Shown: positions 11,649 through 29,953 of the stretch, in pieces
Layout of the letters: each line of letters begins with the position of its first letter
How positions within the stretch are numbered: position 1 is the stretch's first letter
NCBI GenBank assembly: GCA_006384855.1
Contig: VCJN01002477.1
Location: 1-64,000 of the forward strand
Reading direction: 5' to 3'
Source: Tetraselmis striata
Taxonomy: Eukaryota > Chlorophyta > Chlorodendrophyceae > Chlorodendrales > Chlorodendraceae
Length of the DNA: 64,000 nt
Made by a program: the position numbers and the translations under genes
The notes under the pieces: model-generated
Told to the model about the DNA's origin: nothing
The model's database searches: none
The model's input: the letters and a program-made list of their open reading frames with translations, nothing else

Positions 11649-12852
11649 ACGACAAGGACTCGTAGTACATACATTTTGTTCGCTACCAGTACCACGACCA
11701 GTATACTGCTGGTCGCGCGCGGGCGTTATCTGCGTTGACACTCGCGCGCGGGGCGGCGCGCGGCGAAGATGCTGCTCACACGCTGGTCGTGCGCCAAATA
11801 CTGCGCCCCAGTCCTGTCCGCCCGGGCGGGGGCGGCGAAAACAATTGATGATGTTCTCGATAAGGATTATCCTTATTAATAAATTAGTTAAATATGAGGC
11901 CGCGCGCCGGCGGCGGCGATTAGCGCCGATTTATATCTTAACAGGATTACTGTGAGGCATGTGTGGCGGCGGACACACGATTAATACGAGTAGTAGTGCA
12001 TTCTCTGGACGCTCTCCCTGTAACCAAAAAGTTATATTAATACGAGTGCATGTCGGGACGTCGGGACGCGGCGCCATCGCCTCGCATCGTCCGCCAGATC
12101 TGGAACGTCCGCATATCGGGCCGCGCTCCGCACTCACGGGTGGATATACCTGTTGGCAATCTGCCGCTCTACGGGCCATCAAGTGTACTTCGCGCGTCAC
12201 TGCCGCTCCTGCAAGATCTTGCCTGGTGCGGCCCCACCTTCATTCGCCACCAACGCACGACCCGCGGAGCTGGCAGCATAGCCGGGAACTGCATGAATGC
12301 ACCAGCTCTCGCTTGCCAGTAGTATGTGAGCCTTTTACCCCCCCCCCCCCCCCCCCCCCCCCCTTCCTTTCTTCCTTTCCCCTTGCCCCCCTCCATTTCT
12401 CGCCTCTAGTAGCCCGTGTGTTCACTTTACTAGGTGTGCGTCGCCCGCGGATTGCAGCTGGCTGTCCGCCTAACTCTCTGCTAGCTACGCAATGCCCCCC
12501 CCCCCCCCCCCCCCGCCATCCAGCACTGCCACCGTCACACCCAGCTGCAGATCTGCATAGAACCGCCCTACCCTGCCCTGCCCTTGCGGACGGCTGCCCG
12601 TGTCGGTGCAGCTCTCCGCCGCTGCTGGGAATGGTGGTCCCCGGATGGCCGTTGATGGGTGTCATAGCGCACCATCGCTTGATTTGTCACGGCGGGACAG
12701 AGTTGCCATGATATGGCAGCAAAGGAGGGGAGGGGGGGGGGGGGGGGGGGGGTGTGCCGCCGCGGTCTGTCAGGTGGAGCACCGGTGAGATGCCGGACGA
12801 AGCTGGTATGTGGAGCTGAGGTGCGCTGTGCCTTCTGCTCTGATCAGACGCG
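11649..12852. other. Spacer and promoter region upstream of EDC4
   Basis: Contains CG-rich words (GCGCGCG clusters near 11710-11765), a 38-bp copy of a dispersed motif (11996-12033), and three long homopolymer tracts: C near 12340-12363, C near 12485-12514 and G near 12727-12752. No conserved protein was recognised. The promoter and 5' UTR of the gene at 12853 must lie here. Confidence 0.5.
11996..12033 (+). repeat. Dispersed motif, partial copy A
   Basis: Matches over its whole length (including GGACGCTCTCCCTGTAACC) the second half of the 72-bp copies at 37271-37342 and 42054-42125. It lies about 820 bp upstream of EDC4. Confidence 0.75.
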
Positions 12853-15800
12853 ATGCCAGAGGAAGGCCCCCAGGGGTTTGACCTCCTCAGCTTCCTGAAG
12901 AATGTGGGCAAGCCGGCGGAGGCGGGCACCGTGCCGCAGGATGTGAGCCACGTGATGGCGCCGCCAGCCGTGGGGGAGGCAGAAAAGGAGGCCGGCCATG
13001 GCGCGGCACCGCCGGCCGCAGCTGCCCAGCATGGCGCCGGTAGCTCCGTGGACCAGCGCATCCTGGACACCGCACACAGCAGCGCCGCGAACGCCTTCGC
13101 GGCTGCGGCTGGCACCGTCAGCTCGGGGGCCACCTCGAGCGCCACCCCCAAGGGCCGCGTTCTGCCGATGCAGCAGAGGCTCGTCTATGATGTGACGAAC
13201 ACCAACCCGGATGAAGCGCAGCCAGAGCTCGAGGTGCCCCCCACCCAAACCCCTTCCTGAGCTCCGATTATCATGATCATCACCCCTTCCTGGTGCTGTG
13301 AAGGGCTTGCGCCTCCATGCAGCTCATGCACAATGTCTCAGTCGGTCCAAGCCAGCGTGCGCTAGGCCACCTGCACCACAGCGCCGTAAACCGTGGGCCG
13401 CAACATGACGCACAGGTGTCGCCCATCACCAAGGTCAACTCGGAGTACGCGGAGCAGCTGCGCCAGCAGGTGGCGGTGAATAACGGCTACATCTGCTACA
13501 GCCTTCGCCAGGGACACGTGCGCGTGCTCAACAAGGTGTCCGCGGCGAGGTGCGTAGCGGGGGCCCCCGCCCTTCTCCCTGGGTGATTGATGTGGATATC
13601 CACCCCGGAGGTTCGGGTGCTCGGCTGCCCCTCTGGGCATCGTGGAGTGTCGTGGCCCGCATGGCATCCACGCAGCTCGCATCTGGGCTGTGACTTCTTG
13701 CTGGGGCATTCCCGCGCTGCTCGTGATAAATCCCGCTGTGTCCCCCCTTGTGCTCGTAGAGCGCTCCACAAAGCGCACACCGGCGCCGTGACAGAGCTGC
13801 GCCTCTTCAGCGACACGGTCAACAAGGTCGTCTCCTGTGGGATGGACCACTCGGTGTTTGTCTACGAAGTGAAGGAGGGCCCCGGCGCGGAGGAGATCAC
13901 CATTGAGCCGATTGTCTCATACTCTCTGGAGGTCGAGAACAAGGAGGGCAGCATCATGACTGCTGCCTGGCACCCGCTCCGGCAGGCGAGTGCCGTGCCT
14001 GCAGCGGAAGGGTCGCCAAAGCCTGGAAGTGCCTGAGCTGCCGATGTCTTGATGACTCTCAGAATGACTCTCGCAACCCTGTGCACTGTGTGATGCAGGA
14101 TCTGATTGCGTTCACCGCAAACGAGTCTGCGTATGTGTGCGGCATCGAGGGCCAGGCGGGCAACGCCTTGACCATCACGCCCACCTCCGTGCCAAGCGGC
14201 GTAACCAAGCTGTCAACCACCGCACTGGTCACGAATGCAGCGTTCTCCGCCTCAGGTGACCTGGTGCCGTGAGGCTATGCCTTATCTTGTCCGCGTCCCC
14301 TCCCCTCAGCGGAGTGGATGGGGCTGACGGCGAAGCCGGCGCTGCAGGGAACATGCTCGCGGTCGGAGCGGAGAACGGCACCGTCAGCATCTGGAAGTAC
14401 GCGGGCGCCGACACAAGCACAGGCATCCTGGCAGCGCTCTCCAGCAGCGCGCCCGCCGTCGTGCTCAGCCCTTACGCGCAAGCGTGCCCCACCAGGGTGT
14501 ACTGGGTGCCGGCAATGCCGGGAGTGGACTCGGAGGTGCTGATGACGGGAGGGCCGGTCAACCGCGACCTGTGCCTCTGGAGTGTGCCGCCCACAGGTCT
14601 GTCCCCAGATGCATGCCCTCCCTCCCCCGCCGCCCTACATGCGCCAGTCCGCGTTGTCGCGCCGAAATTCGGCACTGACCTCCTCCCGTGCGCCCGCCCA
14701 GGCTCCTCCAACCCCGGCCTGGTGCAGCAACTGCTCCTCGACGGCCCCGGTGGCGATGCGTCGTTTTTCAACCACGTTCACCTGAAGCCGGAGCTCCAGC
14801 TTGTGATCATCGCCAACACCAAGACCAAGTCCGTCTACACCGTGCAGTACAGCCTGCAGGTGCCCGGCCGCGCATGTCCACTACATGACTATACTGCGCA
14901 TCGGAATGTCGGTGCGCTACGCATGTCACGCGCAAGCCGGACCTGACCCGCTTCGCTGCCCCTCCCGCCAGGCGGACCCAACGCTGCCAATCAGGTTCAG
15001 CTACATCGCGCGCTTCAGCGTGACCATGCCGATCCTGTCCATGACCGGCACCTGGAACTCGCCCCTCGCCGATGGCCCCCAGGAAACCATCCAGCTGTAC
15101 TGCGTGCAGACGCAGGCGGTGCAGCAGTACACGCTCCGCCCGGAGATGTGCTGCCCGCCCCCACAGGCCCCGGCGGAGGCGGCGGCGCCGCACCTCACCT
15201 CCGTCATGCTGAAGCGGAGAGCGGATCTCTTGGGTGGGCCCGCCGCCGCGAGCGACATCGACGCCGCTGAGATCGCCTCCTCTGCCGGCTTCGCCACGGC
15301 GGGCTCGGCGTGCGACCCGACGGACCTGCCGGAGCCGGGCGCGGAGACTGCCAGCGTGGCGGGGGACGCCTACGACGAGGACGTGCTGCCAGATGCCGCG
15401 GATGGCGCGCTGCCCACTTTGTACGCGCCATCCGAGGAGTCTGCCAGCAGCGGCCTCCCTCCGCGCGCGCCTGCGCCCAAGCTGCTCACGCCCACCGAGC
15501 TCCTGGCCTCTGCCCACCGGTTCGCAACTGTGCGCCCACACCCGCAGCCGCGCGCCATTGCCCCGATCCAGCGGATCCCCCCCCCCCCCCCCCCCCCCCC
15601 CCCCAAATGTACAGGGCTGCCGCTTCCTAATTGCTGAGGGCTCACCCATTTGTGCCGCTGCTTGGCAGGCGTCGCCGACCTTGTCTCGCTCGGGGTCATT
15701 GGAAGTCGGGACCCCGCCGGGGGTGCCCCCGCCCCCACCCACCCCAGTTGCCCCCCTCTCCGCATGTGGGTCCACCGCAGATTTCACAGCGGCCGCGGCC

Positions 15801-18459
15801 ACCGCCACCGGGCATGAGGCGCCCACCGCCGCGATGATCAACTCGACCCTCTCGCGGCTGGCGGAGTCCTCGAGGGACCGGCCCGCGCGCCCCTCGCCCG
15901 CGCCCCCGGCCTCAGACCTGTCCTCCCAGGTTCTCGCGCAGCTGCAGGACATGCAGGCCAGCATCCAGGGGCTGGAGACGCGGTTTGGCGCGCGGTTTGC
16001 CGCCAAGATGAACAAGCTGGGCGACCGGCTGGACGCGCAGGCGGAGGTGCTGACCGCAGCCCTGCAGGCCCAGGCCCAGGTGCGTGCACCGCGCATCCTT
16101 GGGCCCCACCTGCAGCCCTCGACGGGCGGCTACGTATGTACTGGGTATCCTGGCTCATCATGCCATCATCATGCGACACGCCATATGTGTCATGCCATCA
16201 TGCCTGTGGGTTTGCTGTATGTTTCTCTTTTAAATCCACTCTTAAAGAGAGAGAGATAGGCTACGCACTGCACAAAGGAACTCCGCAGACAGCACGTGCC
16301 CATGCTGCACATGGGTTTGTTATCCCCGATGATGGACCCAATTGAATCGTGCGCCGGTTGCGGAACTGCGGCGCTGATGCGAGAGCGGCACACGCAGGCC
16401 CAGTCCGCCGTGATCCAGGAGCAGATGGCCGCGCAAGCGGCCAGCCAGAAGCAGGCGATGGAGGAGCTTCTGGCCATCATGTCGGCGTCCATGCACCGGG
16501 AGCTGCCGCAGCTGGTGCGCGCCCCGCCCGGCCGAGGCTGCCTGCGCAATGACGGGGGCCGGGCCCACCCTGACGCCCTGCGGATGCTGCGCCCAACTGC
16601 GCAGCTGAAGACCACTATGAAGGCGCACGCGGACTCGATGGTCACCCAGATCTCCAGCGCTGCGGGCTCCGCCATCGCAGCGGCCGTCGCGGAGCAGATG
16701 CGCGGCGCGCTGCCCGGGCCCGTGCAGGCGGCTGTGCAGCAGGCACTGGCGGACAAGCTGGAGCCCGCCCTCACCGGGCCCGTGCAGGTGCGCCCGCCGG
16801 GTCCCGCTGCCATTGTGCGCCGCGGTGTCGTCCATGCTGCACCCCCAGTAATGCGGTGGCAAGAACGCTGCGGATGCGGTCCTGCCCGGCCCGCAAGAGG
16901 TCGAGTGTAGACGAACCCCCCAGCGGCACTGTCTAGCTAGGGAATGGCTCTGCCGCGTGCATGCAGCCCCAACTTGCATTTCTTGGGGTTTGTGCTGGCA
17001 CCCTTCCGTCCGTATGCATGCGGCTCAGTGCTGGCGTGTGGATGTGCCTGCCTGCCTGCGCGTGAGTGCCCTGATGGCACCGCCACCCTCTCTGCTGTGG
17101 CCAGGCCGGTATGCAGAGCTGCTTTGCGTCCACTCTGCTCCCGGGCTTTGAGAGGGCGGTCGGCGAGATGTTTGGGCAGTTAAACACAGCCGTCACCGCG
17201 GGTCTCCGCGAGCACGCCGAGGTGCGGCGCGCCTTTTGCAGCGCCTAGACTTTCAAGCACCCCCGCGCCCGCTGCTGCCGCATGGGGCACGCTCGTGGTG
17301 AGCTGCTGGTTTGCTCGCGGCGCAGGCGGCCAGCGTGCAGGCGGTGCGCGCCGTCACGGAGCAGCTGGGGCCCACCAACGCCGCCGTGGAGGCGGTCCGC
17401 CGCGACCTGGCGCAGTACCAGGCGCAGCTAGAGAGCGGAGGCCATGGGCAGGCGGGCCAAACGCCAGCTGCGCCTGCGTCGGCCGCCGGGAAAGGTACAG
17501 TGCTGCGCGCGGATGCACCCGTCCACATAGTAAGCCATCCGGACGGGGAAATGGAGGGGGGAGGCGGTGCACCACGTCGGCTGAGTACCGGGGGATTCGG
17601 GTCGCGCGGCTGGGCAACGGTGTGCTGTTTTGCAGCATCGGGCCTAGGACGTTTGTGGGGTGCTCTAGGGTACACTGGGGAACATAAAGACCACAGGAAG
17701 GGAAACACTGAAGAGGGGGGGTGGGGGGCAACAATCACGGGTATATCCGGAACTCAAAGCATTGGTGTACACTGATTTTGGTGTGGTTTGGATCACGCCT
17801 GTTCCGAGTGGCGCTTTTGCCCCATGAAAGTGTCCATAAGATGGTGCGGACTTTATGATGGGTTTGATGTGTTGGTTACACGGGGACGAGTCGGATGAAG
17901 ACAAAGTACTACGCAAAATACTACGTTATGATGGGCAGTGCGCACGCATGCCTTCGGGCAGTTGCTGTCGCCGCCCTGTCCCTGACGGACTGTGTGCTGC
18001 CGCCGCGCAGCGCTGTCCCTGGCGGAGCTGGAGGCGCAGCAGGACCCCACGGTCCAGCTGCAGCAGCTCGTGGCGCGCGGCGCGCTGGAGGAGGCGTTCA
18101 CAAAGGCGCTGTCGCTGTCGCACGTGGAGACGGTCATCTGGCTGTGCAAGACGGCCGGCGTGCGCGAGGTGCTGGCGGCGCCCGGCAAGCTGTCGCAGGG
18201 CGTGCTGCTCAGCCTGGCGCAGCAACTGGGCTGCGACCTGGGCCGCGCCGTCGACATGCGCGACAAGCTGGACTGGATCCAGGACCTGTGCCTCGTGCTC
18301 GACACGGGCGATGCGCTGCTGGCGCCCCACATGCGCCCCATCCTCAGCCAGCTGCTGGCCAACCTGCAGCAGGCGGAGGCCGCCGCGCCGCGCGAGGATG
18401 CCTCCACCTTCCGCATTGTCACCCACATCGTCAAGTCGCTGCTGACCACATGCAAGTAG
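12853..18459 (+). CDS. EDC4/VCS: Enhancer of mRNA decapping 4 / VARICOSE-like scaffold
   Basis: A WD40-rich scaffold of cytoplasmic P-bodies that links decapping enzyme DCP2 with its activators. About 13 exons; clear ones are 12853-13233, 13416-13549, 13760-13985, 14099-~14255, ~14313-14595, 14702-14859, 14972-~15605, 15669-16080, ~16365-16516, 16603-16788, 17104-17221, 17326-17495 and 18011-18459. Family signatures include a WD-type segment (GAVTELRLFSDTVNKVVSCG; AVGAENGTVSIWKY), the block FSYIARFSVTMPILSMTGT with QLYCVQTQAVQQYTL, a coiled-coil middle (LAQLQDMQASIQGLETR), FERAVGEMFGQLNTA, and the EDC4 C-terminal domain (LVARGALEEAFTKALSLSHV; LSQGVLLSLAQQLGCDL). Intron 3 appears to use a GC donor. 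Exons near 14260-14320, 15600 and 16100-16370 are uncertain; poly-C and poly-Pro sequence blurs one of them. Confidence 0.85.
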
Positions 18460-18866
18460 GCAAGATTGTGTTGCTAGTGCGCAGCACTAGAGGGGAATGG
18501 GGGGGGGGGGGGGGGGGGGGGGTCTTATAGCAGCGGCAGCCGGTGGTAGACATGTTGGTTACACCTCTGCGCTCATCATCTCATGCAGGCGGATGCAACC
18601 CCCCTGTTTGGCCTACGACTTGCATGCGGCTGTGGCACAGATCCCTGCTAGGGTTACATGGCACAGCGGGGCCGCCATCTGCCGCAGAGGCGGGGCGGAG
18701 GACACTACAGCTGCCGCGCCAGCAGGGATCCCGTTCTGGTAAGGATAGCACAATCAAAATCAAAGGCCCAGTCCGATGTCGGGAGGCAAGGTGGGGGGGT
18801 CCGGGGCACTTGGGGCACGGGGCAGTCACTCGCCGTACTGGTGTACCTGGATGCAGCAGGGCGGCA
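18460..18866. other. Spacer between two convergent genes
   Basis: Holds the 3' ends of EDC4 (+) and of the small minus-strand gene, plus a poly-G tract at about 18499-18522. No further gene was recognised. Confidence 0.5.
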
Positions 18867-19171
18867 CTACTCCACAAACGCGTGTTTGTTGTCCTTGGCC
18901 TTCTCGCCCACGCCCTTCTTGTTGTTGCCCCTACGGATACAGCGGCGATACGCGCAGGCTTGGTACCGCCGTATACGGGTGCCGGGCGTAGGGCAGAGCT
19001 TGCCAGCAACGGCCCGCGCGGCCAGGGGCACCGCACTACAGGTGCTGAACGTCGATGGTGCGGGGTAGCGTCGGGGGGGGGGGGGGGGGGTTACCGCGGG
19101 GCCGGGCCAGAGCCCGCGCCGCTGGTGGACAGGAAGCTGCGGAAGAGCGGGGAGTTGACGTCGTAGATCAT
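18867..19171 (-). CDS. 46-residue conserved small protein
   Basis: Two exons on the minus strand (19171-19095 and 18930-18867) splice in phase (CG|GTAACC donor, CCGTAG acceptor) to a 46-residue protein. It begins MIYDVNSPLFRSFLS, passes through a Gly/Ser/Pro-rich linker and ends GVGEKAKDNKHAFVE. I recall short plant proteins that start with the same VNSPLFRSFLS core and have a charged tail, but I cannot name the family or its function. No signal peptide or membrane segment is visible. A poly-G/C tract (19072-19090) lies just inside the intron. It shares a 750-bp divergent spacer with the FtsH-like gene. Confidence 0.65.
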
Positions 19172-19920
19172 GGTGTCGGTGGTTGGCTGGTCGTGGGAGG
19201 CAGGAGCGAGCTCTTTGATATGCAGCGTCCAGCACGCGCAGGACCGGCGGATATGTAATCGTTCCCGGCGGGCCGTACTTCCTCGCCGCCGCCGCGCCGC
19301 CCCGCGGCGAAGTCACGAGACGCGCGCCCGGCGGCGCCCCCGGCCCAAGCTGAGTCCACAGGCATGTCTACGGCATGTCACCGATTTACATTCGTTTACA
19401 TCCAGCACATGCAATTCCTTGCTGTTTAAAATAAATGAAAGAACAACATTTACTATATATATATCGATTTTTGTTCTTTGAAATTTCATCTGTACCAGGC
19501 TGCACTCGGTGTATGTGCGGCCAGATATGGCCAGCCTGTCCGCCGCCCTCCGCCCTGTGGTAGCTCCATCCGCTGTAGTTGCTGCTCTGATGCCACAGAC
19601 AGCAAGGGCGTAGGCGGTACGTACCGCATGGGGGCCCCGGGGCGGGTGGGCGCTCACACCCACCGTCTTTCCCCCTGAAAGTTCTCCGAGCCGTGGCGCC
19701 AGAGCATCCGCTCGCGAAGCAACGATACCGAAACTCGGAGCTTCTGGACCTGCTGGTTAGGGCATGTCCCAGCACTGGCGCGCTTGAGCGAGTTAGCGCT
19801 TCGTATAGTGCGGGCGCTTCTCAAATTACTGTACAGGGTACTGCCGGCGGTAGCGCAATTCTGGCGCGGGCTTCCCAGTGACGTGGCACGCTCCTGCGGG
19901 CAGCCGAGCCCCCCCGGAGT
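19172..19920. promoter_or_regulatory. Divergent intergenic region (putative shared promoter)
   Basis: This 750-bp spacer separates the minus-strand small gene and the plus-strand FtsH-like gene, so it probably holds both promoters. A short AT-rich block (about 19420-19480, with TATATATATA) stands out from the GC-rich surroundings. No coding signal was recognised. Confidence 0.35.
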
Positions 19921-25214
<5,294 letters not shown>

Positions 25215-25548
25215 GCCGGGCCGGACGGCGGGGATGCCTTCCCCCCCAACCCTCCTTGGACACTACGCTCTTGCCATCCGCGCCCGCATGCGGCCCCCGC
25301 CCTTCAGCGAAGATGACGCACAACACTGCCGAAGAGCGCAAAGATGGCGCTTGCTGCCATGGAAGTAGTACTAACCCCACCGCCCCGCCTTGCTCCAGCC
25401 CTGCCCCGCTGCCAATGGCTCCGATGGTCTGTAATATGCCAACCCCACCGAGGGTCCCACTCAACAGGGGCACGGGCCCGCACCATGTGCCCCAAGCAAA
25501 GACCAAGATGAAATGCATCAGGCAGATTATGACCAGATCATGATGATC

Positions 25549-26480
25549 GGCAGGCAGGGCGCCAACATCCATCATGCGCGTCAATCACCACCACCCGAAT
25601 GAAACGCCACAACGATCATCCCCTCCGATCAGGCCGCATCATGGCCACGATCTTGTTAATCTTTATAGCACCCCTTCAGCATGAGCCTTGAGCTCCTGTC
25701 ATGATGATCGTCAGGCAGGGCGCCAACTAAACATCCATCATGGGCGTCAATCACCACGACCCAAACGGAACGCCATAGCGATCATCCCCTCCGATCAGGC
25801 CGCATCATGGCCACGATCTTGTTAATCTTTATAGCACCCCTTCAGCATGAGTCCTGAGCTCCTGTCATGATAATCGGCAGGCAGGGCGCCAACTAAACAT
25901 CCGTCATGGGCGTCAATCACCACGACCCAAACGGAACGCCATAGCGATCATCCCCTCGGATCGGGCCGCATCATGGCCATGATCTTGTTAATCTTTATAG
26001 CACCCCTTCAGCATGAGTCCTGAGCTCCTGTCATGATAATTGGCAGGCAGGGCGCCAACTAAACATCCGTCATGGGCGTCAATCACCACGACCCAAACGG
26101 AACGCCATAGCGATCATCCCCTCGGATCGGGCCGCATCATGGCCATGATCTTGTTAATCTTTATAGCACCCCTTCAGCATGAGTCCTGATCTCCTGTCAT
26201 GATGATCGGCAGTCAGGGCGCCAACTAAACATCCATCATGCGCGTCAATCACCACGATCTGATTGGCATTAGTTTTGCACACGCCAGAGGTCTGCACGTC
26301 TGCACCAACTGCGAGGTGGATGCAGCAACAGAAGAGGTTGCGGAATGAGCACGGGCAGACGCATCAGACTTGGCCGTCTTGCACTCCGTCCGGCAGAGAG
26401 AATTCCGCCACAGCGATCATCCCCTCCGATCGGGCCGCATCATGGTCATGATCTTGCTGATTTTTATAGCACCCATGAAG
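25549..26480. repeat. ~166-bp tandem array, about five copies
   Basis: The word GGCAGGGCGCCAAC recurs near 25557, 25718, 25884, 26050 and 26216, so the period is about 161-166 bp. Each unit also has a CGTCAATCACCACGA block, GATCATCCCCTC, GGCCGCATCATGG and CTTTATAGCACCC. Units 2-4 are nearly identical; the first and last are more diverged, and the last is broken by an unrelated insert (about 26260-26410). It lies just downstream of the FtsH-like gene. Confidence 0.85.
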
Positions 26481-29400
26481 CATGAGTCTTGATATCCTGT
26501 CAGCCCGCTTGACATGGATGATGCGCATAGCACAGCGCACAAAAACAGGGAATATGTCTAGTGTTTATGGTTACAACATCGATCTACATGCCTCCGAAAT
26601 AACACGGGTTTTGACAAGGAAGAAAACCGAAAGGCGAACTCCGGCAGTAAAAGACGATTTTAGCAATGAAATGGAGATGAGCATGTTCCTTCAAAAGGGT
26701 GTGTCAAATTCCTTAAAAGGAATATCCGAATACTACACATATTTATCACGGACCGTGGCCTAGACATAGCAGGGTGGTTTGTCATATCCACGCTTTTCAA
26801 AGTCATTTACCCCCGCCACCACGCCTGTTGGCGCACCCGGCGCCCGGAATCCGAGCTGATGCGTGTGCATGTGGGTGTGTTTCTCCATGTAACGTAGGTG
26901 ATGTGCGCATGGCTATAAATAACGCAATGTTATTCGTATAATATATGTAGACACCCATCACATCCGGGCGCGCCGGTTTGCTGCTTGTCATCGTCGTCCT
27001 TTGTTTGTGCGGGCCGTGTGCTCGTCCGCGGTGCGCTGGCCGGTACTGTGATGCTGATTTCTGTATGTATATACTCTATAGGCCACACCACAGCAGTGTC
27101 GCACTGCCATACGTCGTAGGGCACCTTTAGGCAGGCTTGCTGCTGGTCAGATGTAGTATACCGGTGCGTGCATAAACTCCTGCTGCAGAAATATTAGGCC
27201 AACAAAACACTTGAAATTTCTATCGAAATTGACACGGGGTGGTCCGGCTATGCTTGTCTCCTGTATGTTGTATGATGCGCGTATGAACCCGTCTGACACT
27301 ACACATATCAGCGCGACGTAGCTGCTGCGGGGTGCGGGCAGGCCCAAAGCAACACACAACTTGCTCAAGTTGCGCTCGTTCTGTGCTGCGGCTGCGCTGT
27401 CAATAGTTGTACACGTCGTAGTATCTTGCAGTTTTAGTGGATGGAGGAGTCGTGGTAGGGACGGTATTGCTGCGCCTGTGAGAATCAGTCTTGTGCAGGT
27501 GCTGCCGCTGCACTGGTAGGTCGCCACGCCGCCACGGCGACGCATTATTAATAGGCGCGCTAATTTTTATAGGCTGTAACATATAATTTATAAAACATAA
27601 TTCATCTGGTCGCCGTAGTGATGGTGATGACGAAACACATCAATCGATGTGCTCCGAAACCAATGCACTACTTTCGGTTTCAGACGATCGTAGCACGAGT
27701 AATCGTAGTACGAGATATAGCTCTGCTAGACTCAATAATGTATCAGCAGACTACGTGTATGTATCAGCATGATCGTGCATGTATCAATTACATGTGCATG
27801 CATCATGCATCATGTATCAGAAGACCGTGCACTTTAAGTTCCAAATAAAGGCCAGTAGCTGCGACTTGTAATTGAACAAGCCCTAATAGCCGTGCGAGGT
27901 ACACGCGCACGGAACATTTGTAGAATATATATGTTGTTGTTTTTTGTTACTGCATGCTACTGTCGGGATTTTGCGGGTATACCACTATACCAGCTCGGGA
28001 AGGTGGTCATATGACCGATGATGTCGTCGCGGACGAGCGGTATTGCAAAGGCTAGATATCCGGCGAAACTGAAAGGGCCTGAACCAGCCCGCGTACCACA
28101 CTACATGACGACTGTGCGAGGTACTGTCCCGACATCGCCACGTATGCCTGCCCTAAAGAGTTGCGTCCAATCTGCTGTGCTGCGTGTATGCGGCTAGTGA
28201 GGCGGTCGAGATCACCGTGCGCGCAATCAAATAAGACGGCGACGATTCGCAGTCGGGGCAGCATGAGCGAGCACGTCAGGCGGCGGTTGCACCGTTAGTT
28301 TCAGCTTAGATTTGGTTTCGGAGCATATATTCATCCACCACCACATCGCTAATTATACTATACAAACAAATTCTGATGCCATCACGCGCCTTTGCGCGCT
28401 AATATGACTGGGACGACATGGATACCCTCATATCAATGCTGCTGCTGCTGCTGCTGCTATATGATCGCCGCCCGGGGGGCGCGCAACATTCCAACATCCA
28501 TCAGCATGGTTGGAGCCTGTACATGGAGATCATACAGCAAATATCAAACACAAGCCGCAATCAACACGAGTAGGATAAACCATCAGTATATTATTTCGTC
28601 TTTGATTCATCGCCGTTCATCAGTGCATACGACACGCCGTATATAGTAAGAACAATACAAAAAGATCCTTTACATCATATGATTATGTGTACAGTCACCA
28701 CAGTAATATATAACCAGCGATATTCCGCCACTGTGCAAATGTACCGCACAATTCCGTAGTGCACGCTAATGCCCAAATGTGTAAATGTATCTCCGGAGCC
28801 GGAGCTAATGCGTTGGGACGTTGTATCCTGCTGCCGATGAAGGCGGCACCAACAAACAACTTGCAACTACGACGACAAATACGCCCGCGCCCGCCAGCAT
28901 GTCCTGCAGCACGCCGTCGGTGCTTGACCCCGCACCTCTGTTTGTGAACATACGCTATATGTGGATTGGGCGGCGCGCAACAGTACACATGCCGCACTAC
29001 TGTGCTGCCACAAGCACGCCTCCGCCGCCATGTCGAGTACTCGAGTAAGCCGCGGTCGGAAGATATCAAGCATGCAGAGTAAAGGGATTCGATAGATGCC
29101 TTAGCGCCTGAATGGGGGCGGTGTACTTGTAGAGCCCAGTAGAGGTATATAGCGGCATATAGACATAGCGGTACATAGAGGTATGTAGCGGCAAACATAT
29201 TTACAGCGCCCCGGCCTGTACCGTTTACGCTCGAATCCTGTCGCAGTTCCCATAATCTTACAGCGGTATATATATTTATACATATACAGGTAGCGACATC
29301 TAGAGGTATATATGAGTGTATAGCGGCATATATATACGTCTATAGTAGCGGCATATATGAGTATATAAAGGTATATTTGTAGCTATGTAGAGGTAGAGGA

Positions 29401-29912
29401 ATACATGAGCAGGTATGTAGCGGTGAATATATACAGCAGGCCACAAAAAGTCTGTATATTTTTACGTGTGTCAACTATAAGCTTGGGGCGCTTATAGTCG
29501 CATACGCACACAAAACCTATGCCGTTAGGGGCATTGCGGGGAAACTCATGAAAGGGCGTGCACATGGTGCTCTAGGGCCAAAGCGACGGTGTGCGGTGCG
29601 CTCGCGGCACCTCTGATTTTCGGCAATATCAATGTAGCAGCATGTGTTGGAAACGGGGTTGTGGCATGTTTGAGCGCAGGGCACGCCGGCATTTAAACAT
29701 AAAGAACCGGGTTCATCATCTCCCGTGGTCGAGATACATGTGCTGGCCACCTACCCCGTGCTGCTCGGCGCATGGTTTAGCCTCTATGATCATCTAGCGG
29801 GCTACATGCGACATTTGCAAACTTGCTGCTCGCCCTGGAAAGAGCAGTCATTTTGCAATCACGCGGAAATTCAAAACATTTCGCCGTTTTATCAGAATTT
29901 TTAGGTCTGAAT

Positions 29913-29953
29913 AGCGGACTAGAAACCTCTTGAGCAGCGCTTTCTAGTCCGCT
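29913..29953. other. Perfect 13-bp inverted repeat (hairpin)
   Basis: AGCGGACTAGAAA at 29913-29925 is exactly complementary to TTTCTAGTCCGCT at 29941-29953, with a 15-base loop. No T-run follows it and no gene is adjacent, so its role is unknown. Confidence 0.7.

Noticed and set aside
14807-16096. A 429-codon minus-strand frame
   Set aside because: Antisense to conserved EDC4 exons; low-complexity composition.
25549-26480. CRISPR array
   Set aside because: Repeats and intervening sequence are equally conserved with a ~166-bp period, no cas genes are present and the genome is eukaryotic. It is a tandem satellite.
26482-26763. 93-codon plus-strand frame as a gene
   Set aside because: Codon use fits its AT-richer setting, but no homology, splice partner or regulatory context was visible.
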